Source: Clostridia bacterium (lineage in GTDB: Bacteria; Bacillota; Clostridia; Christensenellales; Aristaeellaceae). From it: a stretch of DNA of 5,361 bases. A program made the translations under genes and the position numbers. Within the stretch, counting starts at the first letter, position 1. Each line of letters begins with the position of its first letter. Location of the stretch: NCBI GenBank assembly GCA_017551645.1, contig JAFZLE010000016.1, positions 1 to 5,361 of the forward strand, written 5' to 3'. Under the pieces are notes generated by a model. It saw only the letters and a program-made list of their open reading frames with translations, had not been told where the DNA came from and did not search any database. This document shows, piece after piece, positions 1-5,361 of this stretch.

Positions 1-621
1 AACGGAAGTAAAGTTGTTCTCGGTGGCGGTGGCGGTCACGCGGCACTCGTCGCCGACCTTAACGTCCGAGATGTCGGACTCGTCCACGCGGATGGAGACT
101 CTCATATGGCTGAAGTCCACCAGTTGCAGCAGGGTGTCGCCTTCCTTTACCTCGTCGCCCTCGGCCACCTGGAGCTGGTTTATCCTGCCGTCAAAGTCCG
201 CGGTCACGCTCTTGCCGTTGCTGAAGCGCAGAAGCGTGTCGCCCTGCTTTACGTCCGAGCCCTTTTCCGCGTACAGCGCGCGCACAGTGCCGTCAAAGGC
301 GGCGGTGTAGGTAGTGTTGTTTACCGCCTGCAGCGTGCCGCTGAAGGACAGGGAATTTGAGATGGTGCCCGTGGTGGCGCTGTACGCCTGGTAGTTCACG
401 GTGTACTCGCTTTTGAGTTTCTGTATAACCGCATAGACCGCCGTGCCCAGCACGGCCATTATCAGCACGAATATTATCAGCCGCCTGAGCCGCCTGAGCC
501 TGCGCTTCGCCCTTTTCGCCTTTTCCTGTCTGGCTGCCAGCGCCTTCGCGGCCCTGAGCTCCTTTTTGGACTGTTCCCGCTTCGTTTCGGAGGCGGTCCC
601 GGTTTTGTCTTCGTTCTTCAT
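1..621 (-). CDS. Membrane fusion protein, HlyD/MacA-like exporter adaptor subunit (3' part cut off by the window edge)
   Basis: The frame reads open from ATG at 619-621 to the left edge, giving 207 residues and no stop. Residues 1-48 are very polar and rich in Lys, Arg, Glu and Ala, ending in a basic run (RRLRRLRRL, 40-48). A single membrane helix follows at about 49-66. Residues about 100-135 (YTAAFDGTVRALY...GSDVKQGDTLL) and 139-168 (TADFDGRINQL...GDEVKEGDTLLQL) are two biotinyl-lipoyl-like half motifs. A beta-barrel-like start follows (VSIRVDESDISDVKVGDECRV, about 175-194). This order is typical of membrane fusion proteins, which link an inner-membrane pump, often a MacB-type ABC transporter, to the extracytoplasmic side. 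The start is supported by AAGGAG 9 nt upstream. The two lipoyl halves are nearly contiguous, so the usual alpha-helical hairpin is missing. The family is well supported; the transported substrate and partner pump cannot be told, since any partner gene would lie off the left edge. Confidence 0.86.
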   Translation of the reverse strand, partial: MKNEDKTGTASETKREQSKKELRAAKALAARQEKAKRAKRRLRRLRRLIIFVLIMAVLGTAVYAVIQKLKSEYTVNYQAYSATTGTISNSLSFSGTLQAVNNTTYTAAFDGTVRALYAEKGSDVKQGDTLLRFSNGKSVTADFDGRINQLQVAEGDEVKEGDTLLQLVDFSHMRVSIRVDESDISDVKVGDECRVTATATENNFTSV

Positions 622-630
622 GCGGCGTAT

Positions 631-636
631 CTCCTT
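631..636 (-). promoter_or_regulatory. Ribosome binding site of the membrane fusion protein gene
   Basis: Read on the minus strand this is AAGGAG, followed by 9 nt (ATACGCCGC) and then the ATG at 621. It fixes the start of the adaptor gene and rules out shorter starts inside the frame. Confidence 0.85.
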
Positions 637-691
637 GCATTTATCCGCCGGGCGCGCCGCAGCGCACGCCCTGCTCATGGCATCGTAGCAC

Positions 692-725
692 ATGATACGC
701 CGCCAACCTAAAACGAACCTAAAAC
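692..725 (-). promoter_or_regulatory. Probable regulated promoter of the exporter adaptor gene, with a tandem operator
   Basis: On the minus strand GTTTTAGGTT occurs twice, at 725-716 and 714-705, separated by one base, so the copies start 11 bp apart and face the same side of the helix. TATCAT at 697-692 matches five of six bases of a -10 box. With a 17-bp spacer the -35 position would be AGGTTC (720-715), a poor match that overlaps the upstream repeat. A second possible pairing is TAGGTT (710-705), 17 bp, TACGAT (687-682). A weak -35 covered by 11-bp-period direct repeats is the usual layout for activation by OmpR/PhoB-type response regulators. That regulator class is inferred; no regulator gene is in the window. 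Confidence 0.5.
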
Positions 726-764
726 TGGAGTTTAAGCTGCGCGGTTTTTGCCGCGATCCGCTTC

Positions 765-801
765 CCGTTCCGCGCCGCGGCGCCCGGAACGGCGCTTTTT
801 T
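765..801 (+). terminator. Intrinsic terminator facing the hydrolase promoter
   Basis: CCGTTCCG (765-772) pairs with CGGAACGG (785-792) to form an 8-bp GC-rich stem around a 12-nt GC-rich loop. A short CGC and a run of six T (796-801) follow. Read leftward there is no T run after the stem, so it works only for rightward transcription. No plus-strand gene lies upstream of it in the window, so its client transcript is unknown. Confidence 0.6.
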
Positions 802-821
802 CGCGCATAGTTTACATTTGC

Positions 822-850
822 TTGACACATACCCCGGGTTATGTTAAAAT
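822..850 (+). promoter_or_regulatory. Strong housekeeping-type promoter of the hydrolase gene
   Basis: A perfect -35 TTGACA (822-827) is followed by a 17-bp spacer and the -10 TAAAAT (845-850, five of six). A TG at 842-843 gives an extended -10. The expected transcription start is near 857, leaving a leader of about 145 nt before the ATG at 1002. The near-consensus match suggests substantial basal expression by the vegetative sigma factor. Confidence 0.82.
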
Positions 851-866
851 TTCGTGTGTAAAAAAT

Positions 867-900
867 CGACTGCGGCATATACTATGTATGGACGCAGTTG
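867..900 (+). other. Hairpin near the 5' end of the hydrolase mRNA leader
   Basis: CGACTGCG (867-874) pairs with CGCAGTTG (893-900), eight pairs including one G-U. After a small internal bulge (G875 against G891 A892), CATATA (876-881) pairs with TATGTATG-side bases 885-890, with one further G-U. The structure lies about 10 nt after the predicted transcription start. No T run follows, so it is not an intrinsic terminator. It could stabilise the mRNA or be part of a regulatory leader. No known riboswitch consensus was recognised. Confidence 0.45.
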
Positions 901-987
901 TTTGCGTGAAAGGGGGCAGGCGGTACAGGAACTAATACGCCGCGGCGCGCCGCCGCACTTTGTCAAAGAGCATTATTAACACCGCAA

Positions 988-993
988 AAGGAG
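988..993 (+). promoter_or_regulatory. Ribosome binding site that fixes the hydrolase start
   Basis: AAGGAG lies 8 nt before the ATG at 1002. The frame could be extended upstream to a TTG at 960, but that codon has only GC-rich sequence and no purine-rich ribosome binding site in front of it. The ATG at 1002 is therefore preferred, which removes 14 residues and places a Lys-rich start directly before the membrane anchor. Confidence 0.88.
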
Positions 994-1001
994 TGTGTTG
1001 T

Positions 1002-3125
1002 ATGACCAAGAAAAAGTTCCGGACTCTTGCGATGATCTTCCTGGCGCTGATAATCGTGTTCAGTTTCTGCGCCCAGCTGATCATCACCCGCGGCTACACC
1101 ATCACCGCCCAGCACGTGACGCTGGAAGTGAGAGGTGCGGACCTCACCATGGATATCTACCGTCCCTCCAAAGTCACGGCTGACACCAAGCTGCCCTGCA
1201 TGATACTCAGCCACGGCGGCTCCGAGTGCCTGTCCGTGGACAGCCTGCACGCCTGGGAGTACGCCCGCCGCGGCTATGTGGTGCTCAACGTCAACATGTA
1301 CGGCGCGGGCACCGCTGACATGCCTGACTATTTCGAGGACGGCAAGCCCTACAACCGCAACCAGGGCACCAGCGGCCTGTACGACGCGCTGCAGTACGCC
1401 CGCTCAATCTCCTACGTGGACTCCACCCGCATCGGTATGTGGGGCCACTCCCAGTCCTACTCCATCTACGGCCCCGTGCTGGTGCTGGACGGCGCGCTGC
1501 TGTCGCTTAACGACCGCATGTTCAACGCCCTGCATGACGAGTTCGGTCTCGAGATAACCGCCGAGCAGCTGGCGCTGAACGCCGACGATGTGGCGGCCGA
1601 GAACCTGAGCGAAGACCAGATGAAGGAATACGAGTACATCAAGGCCGAGCAGCAGAAGATAGTGGACAACTATGTTGTGGCGGCCCGCGTATTCGACAAC
1701 AACTGCTGCCTGATGAAGACCACCGTGGCCGGCATCGAAGTGACCCGCACCGTGCACACCAACCTGCAGATCGGCGGCGAGCGCAACGGTACCTCCGCAA
1801 CCTCCGCCACCCGCTTCACCCAGCCCTCCGAGCGCTATAAGCAGATCTTCTGCGTAGACGGCGCCATGGAGCGCAACTCCTATTACGCCATCCCCGACAC
1901 CGTGGCGGACCCCGAAGCCCGTTCCACCATGCTGGGCACCGCGTTCCAGGACAGCGTGGCCACCAACGAGGAACTGCGCGAAGCCTTTGAGAACCGCAGC
2001 ATATTCTTCACCTACAACCCCTCCACCCACCACAACGGCAACCTGTGGTCCCACGAGGCCGTCAGCACCACCATGGAATTCTTTACCCAGGCGCTACGCT
2101 ACAACAACGGCGACCTTGACGACCCCAACACCCAGCCTATCAGCACCAAAGATATGATGGGTTCCTGTATCGCTATCATACTGACCACACTGGCCACTTT
2201 CTCGCTGCTGGGCTTCCTGTGCGCCCTGGCCGGCGTGCTGCTTTACAAGGACTCCTTCGAAGGCCTGGCTGTGCCCGCGTACCAGCCCAGGCTTAAGATC
2301 AAGAGCCTCGACTTCCTGCTGGTGACCGTCATCGCCATTATCACCACCTTCGTTGCGGCGAAGTTCGGTTCCGATGAGAATCTGGGCATGAAGACTTCCA
2401 ACGCCGTAATGAGCAAGTTCCTGCCCACCGAGCCCGGCCACACCCGCCTGTGGTGGATGATCGCGACCACCGCCGCCTGCGGCGCCGTGCTGTTCGCCAT
2501 ATTCGCCCTGATCAAGCACTTTACCAAGGGCAAGTCCACCGTGGCCAAGGTGTCCGACCTGCATATCGGCATCGGCTGCAAGAACGTGTTCAAGACCCTG
2601 TGGCTGTCCGTGATACTGTTCATCGCCGCCTACATACTCACCGCCTTCGTCATGGGCGCGTTTGACGGGCGCTTCCAGTTCGTCGACGGCAGCCTCGAGC
2701 TTATGAAGCCCTACTCCTTCGTGCGCATGATCAAGTACTTCGTTGTGCTGCTGCCCTTCACCTTCGTTATCAGCGGCCTCAACAACCTGACCATAGTGGA
2801 CGGCGTGAGCGACGGTGTGGACACCGCCATATCCGTGGTGGTCAACTCCCTGGGCACCTGGCTGTTCATAGGCATCGCTTCCATCGTCACCTTCTCCACC
2901 ACCGACCACATGACCTTCTGGGGTCTGCACACCATGCTGCCGGCGATCTGCCTGGTGCCGATGTGTAACTACCTGTACCGCCGCCTGTACAAGAATACGG
3001 GCAGCATCTGGGCAGGCGCCTTCTTCGTTGCCCTGTTCATCGCCTGGAGACTGGCGGGCTATGTATCCCACCGCTTCATGTTCTGGGGCTACGACAGTGT
3101 GATCACCCGCTTCTTCGGCTTCTAA
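1002..3125 (+). CDS. Membrane-bound alpha/beta hydrolase fused to a multi-helix membrane domain
   Basis: The 707-residue protein starts with MTKKK and an anchor helix (about 8-29). An alpha/beta hydrolase domain follows (about 38-365). Visible elements are an oxyanion-type SHGG (70-73), the strand GYVVLNVNMYGAG (91-103), and a nucleophile elbow GHSQS (148-152) making Ser150 the likely nucleophile. HHNG (343-346) before a helix is the likely catalytic His site. A charged, probably helical insertion at about 171-230 may be a lid. The acidic triad member cannot be assigned. The rest holds about eight hydrophobic segments, near 386-415, 436-455, 483-506, 531-553, 573-592, 607-630, 643-659 and 667-686. 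Loops predicted inside are mostly Lys/Arg-rich (416-435, 507-530, 658-664). With the basic N-terminus inside, this puts the hydrolase domain outside the cell. The gene has its own promoter and terminator. The substrate is unknown; esterase, lipase or peptidase-like activity is possible. The fold is well supported, the function is not. Confidence 0.85.
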   Translation: MTKKKFRTLAMIFLALIIVFSFCAQLIITRGYTITAQHVTLEVRGADLTMDIYRPSKVTADTKLPCMILSHGGSECLSVDSLHAWEYARRGYVVLNVNMYGAGTADMPDYFEDGKPYNRNQGTSGLYDALQYARSISYVDSTRIGMWGHSQSYSIYGPVLVLDGALLSLNDRMFNALHDEFGLEITAEQLALNADDVAAENLSEDQMKEYEYIKAEQQKIVDNYVVAARVFDNNCCLMKTTVAGIEVTRTVHTNLQIGGERNGTSATSATRFTQPSERYKQIFCVDGAMERNSYYAIPDTVADPEARSTMLGTAFQDSVATNEELREAFENRSIFFTYNPSTHHNGNLWSHEAVSTTMEFFTQALRYNNGDLDDPNTQPISTKDMMGSCIAIILTTLATFSLLGFLCALAGVLLYKDSFEGLAVPAYQPRLKIKSLDFLLVTVIAIITTFVAAKFGSDENLGMKTSNAVMSKFLPTEPGHTRLWWMIATTAACGAVLFAIFALIKHFTKGKSTVAKVSDLHIGIGCKNVFKTLWLSVILFIAAYILTAFVMGAFDGRFQFVDGSLELMKPYSFVRMIKYFVVLLPFTFVISGLNNLTIVDGVSDGVDTAISVVVNSLGTWLFIGIASIVTFSTTDHMTFWGLHTMLPAICLVPMCNYLYRRLYKNTGSIWAGAFFVALFIAWRLAGYVSHRFMFWGYDSVITRFFGF

Positions 3126-3139
3126 ATGCCGAACCGAAA

Positions 3140-3170
3140 GGCGCCGTCCATATGGACGGCGCCCTTTTTT
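3140..3170 (+). terminator. Intrinsic terminator of the hydrolase gene
   Basis: GGCGCCGTCC (3140-3149) and GGACGGCGCC (3154-3163) form a perfect 10-bp stem with an ATAT loop. One C and six T (3165-3170) follow, 14 nt after the stop codon. Read leftward, the stem is followed only by TTTCGGTT, so it may end the convergent phosphorylase transcript weakly as well. It is the only hairpin seen in the 69 bp between the two genes. Confidence 0.93.
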
Positions 3171-3194
3171 GTGCCTTGAACGGTCGTATATGGC

Positions 3195-5361
3195 CTATTC
3201 CAGCGTCACGGTCACTTCGTGCGCGGCGGGAGCCTTGTCCGCAGGAATGAGCCCGCCGCCGATCTCCCTGCCGTCGACCGTTACGCGCACGCGGCCCTTC
3301 TCGCCGCCCGCCCTGTTCAAAACATGTATGCTGTATGTGCTGCCCCTGAACTTGCGGGTGAGCTTTACGTCTGTAAGGAACGCGGGCAGGCAGGGGTCGA
3401 TCTTAAGCCCGTCGAACTCCGGCTTGATGCCCAGTATGCCCTGGCTGGCCGCGTAGAAGGTCCACGCCGCGGTGCCCGTGAGCCAGCTGTTCTTCGCCTG
3501 GCCGAACCTGGGCGCGTAGGGGCCCGCCACCATCTGGCTGTAAACGTAGGGCTCGGTGTGATGCAGTTTCTGGTCCGTGATATAGGACGGGCAGGTGCGC
3601 CTGTAAATGTCGAACGCCCTGTCGCCGTGGCCCAGCACCGCTTCCGCCAGCACTATCCAGGGATTGTTGTGGCAGAATATGCCGCCGTTCTCCTTGTATC
3701 CGGGAGGATAGGAGCTGATCTCGCCCAGCTCCAGGTGGTATCTGGTATAGGGCGGCGTGTGTATCGCCACGCCGTGCTCACTGAGCAGGTGTTTGCGCAC
3801 GGAATCCAGCGCCTTCTGGGCGTAGCCTTCCTTTACACCCACGCCCGCCATCACCAGGAAGCCCTGGGGTTCGATATATATCTTGCCTTCTTCGCATTCA
3901 TTGCTGCCTACCTTGTGCCCGTAGGCGTCGTAGGCGCGCAGGTACCACTCGCCGTCCCAGCCGTGCCTGAGCACCGCCTGCTCCATGGCCTGCTTATGGG
4001 CGGGCACGGCGTCCGCCTCCTCCTGCCAGCCGAACTCGCGGCACAGGCGGGCGTAATCGTCGCTCACGCCCACGAACATGCCCGCTATGAACAGGGACTC
4101 CGCCACGCCGCTCTCAAAGTTCGCGGTGGTCTGGAAGCTCTCCCCGGGGGTCGACGAGAAGCAGTTGAGGTTAAGGCAGTCGTTCCAGTCCGCGCGCCCG
4201 ATAAGGGGCAGCCCGTGGGGGCCTTTGTGGTCTATGGTGTAGTGGTAGGAGCGGCGCAGGTGCTCCATCATGCTTTCAGCCACCGTCTCGTCGTTGTCAA
4301 ACGGGACATTTTCGGAAAGTATGCTTATGTCCCCCGTCTCCTTCACGTACGCCGCCACGCCGAAGATGAGCCACAGCGGGTCGTCGTTAAAGCCGCTGCC
4401 CACCTCGAAGTTGCCCCGCTTGGTAAGGGGCTGGTACTGGTGGTACGCGCTGCCGTCCTTAAACTGGGTGGCCGCTATATCGATGAGCCGCTCCCTGGCG
4501 CGGGAGGGTATCAGGTGCATGAAGCCCAGCAGGTCCTGGGAGGAATCCCTGAAGCCCATGCCCCTGCCAATGCCGCTTTCAAAGTAACTGGCTGAGCGTG
4601 ACATATTGAAGGTGACCATGCACTGGTACTGGTTCCACACGTTCACCATGCGGTCCAGCTTTTCGTCTCCGGAAGAGACATTGTAAATAGACAGCAGACC
4701 GTCCCAGTATTCGGCCAGCGCTTTGAACGCCGCGTCGAACTGCGCTTCGGTCTTAAAGGCGTCCAGCAGTTTCTTCGCGGGGGCCTTGTTTATCACGTTG
4801 GGGGCGATAAACTTCTGATCCTGCGGGTTCTCACAGTAGCCCAGCAGGAATATGAAGCTCCTGCTCTCGCCGGGCGCGAGCGTGAACTTAAGGTTGTGGC
4901 TGCCTATGGGCGCCCAGCCGCTGGCCACGCTGTTCCGGCTCCGGTCCTCAAACACCGCGGCGGGAGAATCAAAGCCCCTGTACGCGCCCAGGAAGCTGTC
5001 ACGGTCCGTGTCGAAGCCCTGCACGGGGGCGTTCACCGCGTACACGGCGTAATGGTTGCGGCGCTCCCGGTACTCGGTCTTGTGGTAGATGGCGCTGCCC
5101 TCTATCTCCACTTCGCCGGTGGAGAAGTTGCGCTGGAAGTTGGTGGAGTCGTCCTGGGCGTTCCACAGGCAGAACTCCACAAAGCTGAACAGTGACACGT
5201 CCTTAGCGGCGCCTGACTTGTTCTCAAGCGTGAGCTTGGTCACCAGCGCGTCGCTGCCGAATGGCACCATGGAGACCTGGCAGGCCTTGAGGCCGTCCTT
5301 CTCGCCCGTTATGCGGGTGTAGCCCAGGCCGTGGCGGCACTCGTAGGCGTCCAGCTTCGCC
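3195..5361 (-). CDS. Cellobiose phosphorylase, glycoside hydrolase family 94 (5' part cut off by the window edge)
   Basis: This cytoplasmic enzyme splits cellobiose with phosphate into alpha-glucose 1-phosphate and glucose, saving ATP in cellulose-derived sugar use. The visible part has 721 residues ending at TAG (3195-3197). The frame stays open through the right edge. Hallmarks in visible numbering are [10 protein letters not shown] (6-15), [11 protein letters not shown] (58-68), [15 protein letters not shown] (74-88), [10 protein letters not shown] (95-104), the catalytic-acid motif ADWNDCLN (390-397), TPGESFQTT (404-412), HHTEP (600-604) and SWLTGTAAW (625-633). The last two resemble the His and Thr-Gly phosphate-site elements described for GH94 enzymes. 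Known cellobiose phosphorylases have about 810-820 residues, so roughly 90-100 N-terminal residues are missing. The CLNLNCFS...TPGESFQTT stretch favours cellobiose phosphorylase over cellodextrin, chitobiose or cyclic glucan members. No signal peptide can be judged. The internal Met at 5270 is not the start, because GH94-conserved sequence precedes it. Confidence 0.95.
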   Translation of the reverse strand, partial: AKLDAYECRHGLGYTRITGEKDGLKACQVSMVPFGSDALVTKLTLENKSGAAKDVSLFSFVEFCLWNAQDDSTNFQRNFSTGEVEIEGSAIYHKTEYRERRNHYAVYAVNAPVQGFDTDRDSFLGAYRGFDSPAAVFEDRSRNSVASGWAPIGSHNLKFTLAPGESRSFIFLLGYCENPQDQKFIAPNVINKAPAKKLLDAFKTEAQFDAAFKALAEYWDGLLSIYNVSSGDEKLDRMVNVWNQYQCMVTFNMSRSASYFESGIGRGMGFRDSSQDLLGFMHLIPSRARERLIDIAATQFKDGSAYHQYQPLTKRGNFEVGSGFNDDPLWLIFGVAAYVKETGDISILSENVPFDNDETVAESMMEHLRRSYHYTIDHKGPHGLPLIGRADWNDCLNLNCFSSTPGESFQTTANFESGVAESLFIAGMFVGVSDDYARLCREFGWQEEADAVPAHKQAMEQAVLRHGWDGEWYLRAYDAYGHKVGSNECEEGKIYIEPQGFLVMAGVGVKEGYAQKALDSVRKHLLSEHGVAIHTPPYTRYHLELGEISSYPPGYKENGGIFCHNNPWIVLAEAVLGHGDRAFDIYRRTCPSYITDQKLHHTEPYVYSQMVAGPYAPRFGQAKNSWLTGTAAWTFYAASQGILGIKPEFDGLKIDPCLPAFLTDVKLTRKFRGSTYSIHVLNRAGGEKGRVRVTVDGREIGGGLIPADKAPAAHEVTVTLE

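Larger units (their letters stand above)
622..1001. other. Divergent intergenic and leader region without a supported gene
   Basis: This 380-bp stretch separates two divergently transcribed genes. From left to right it holds the adaptor's leader and ribosome binding site, a leftward promoter with an 11-bp-period direct repeat (692-725), a small GC hairpin (740-744 with 751-755), a rightward intrinsic terminator (765-801), a rightward promoter (822-850), a leader hairpin (867-900), a 12-bp GC palindrome (942-953) and the hydrolase ribosome binding site (988-993). The only frames on either strand are short or lack a ribosome binding site, so no protein gene is called here. Confidence 0.7.

Noticed and set aside
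293..640. Minus-strand 115-codon frame overlapping the adaptor gene
   Set aside because: It starts upstream of the adaptor's ribosome binding site in another frame. Its translation is a shifted reading of the adaptor's charged N-terminus with no domain, whereas the neighbouring frame has lipoyl motifs and a well placed AAGGAG.
740..755. Short hairpin CGCGG-TTTTTG-CCGCG as a terminator
   Set aside because: The stem is only five pairs and no T run follows it in either direction; the Ts are in the loop.
960..1001. TTG at 960 as the hydrolase start
   Set aside because: No ribosome binding site precedes it, while the ATG at 1002 has AAGGAG at 8 nt and leads straight into a typical basic anchor sequence.
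1404..2054. Minus-strand open frame (216 codons) within the hydrolase gene
   Set aside because: Its Gly/Val/His-rich translation has no recognisable motif, and it sits under the conserved hydrolase domain.
2094..3071. Long minus-strand open frame (325 codons) opposite the hydrolase gene
   Set aside because: Its translation is low-complexity, rich in Gly, His, Gln, Asp and Glu, as expected for the antisense of a GC-rich gene, and it has no recognisable domain. The plus-strand frame shows clear hydrolase and membrane features.
3219..4595. Long plus-strand open frame (458 codons) opposite the phosphorylase gene
   Set aside because: It lies entirely within the strongly supported GH94 gene, is rich in Ala, Val, Arg and His with no domain, and reflects codon bias on the other strand.
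5268..5270. ATG as the start of the phosphorylase gene
   Set aside because: The same frame continues upstream to the window edge with GH94-conserved residues [10 protein letters not shown], so this Met is internal.

Overview
The window looks like a GC-rich bacterial chromosome segment. The best guess is an anaerobic, plant-polysaccharide-using Bacillota (Clostridia-like) species. This rests on strong AAGGAG ribosome binding sites, a consensus sigma-A type promoter, a membrane fusion protein lacking the long outer-membrane-reaching hairpin, and a clostridial-type cellobiose phosphorylase. The assignment is an inference from style and gene content; no rRNA or other taxonomic marker is present.

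Layout: (1) Positions 1-621, minus strand: the first 207 residues of a membrane fusion protein (HlyD/MacA-like exporter adaptor), running off the left edge. (2) Positions 622-1001: a divergent intergenic and leader region. It holds a leftward promoter with a perfect 10-bp direct repeat on an 11-bp period, a rightward intrinsic terminator with no visible gene to serve, a near-consensus rightward promoter (TTGACA, 17 bp, TGt-TAAAAT), and a 145-nt leader with a hairpin. (3) Positions 1002-3125, plus strand: a 707-residue protein joining an N-terminally anchored alpha/beta hydrolase domain to a C-terminal membrane domain of about eight helices, followed by a strong intrinsic terminator. (4) Positions 3195-5361, minus strand: the C-terminal 721 residues of a GH94 cellobiose phosphorylase, convergent with the hydrolase and running off the right edge.

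The three genes do not obviously form one pathway. The hydrolase gene has its own promoter and terminator and is probably monocistronic. The adaptor gene probably leads an exporter operon continuing left of the window. The phosphorylase belongs to cytoplasmic cellobiose catabolism, and its promoter and start lie to the right. The least familiar element is the hydrolase-membrane fusion. The most suggestive regulatory element is the direct repeat in front of the exporter adaptor. No mobile element, CRISPR array, tRNA or rRNA was seen.
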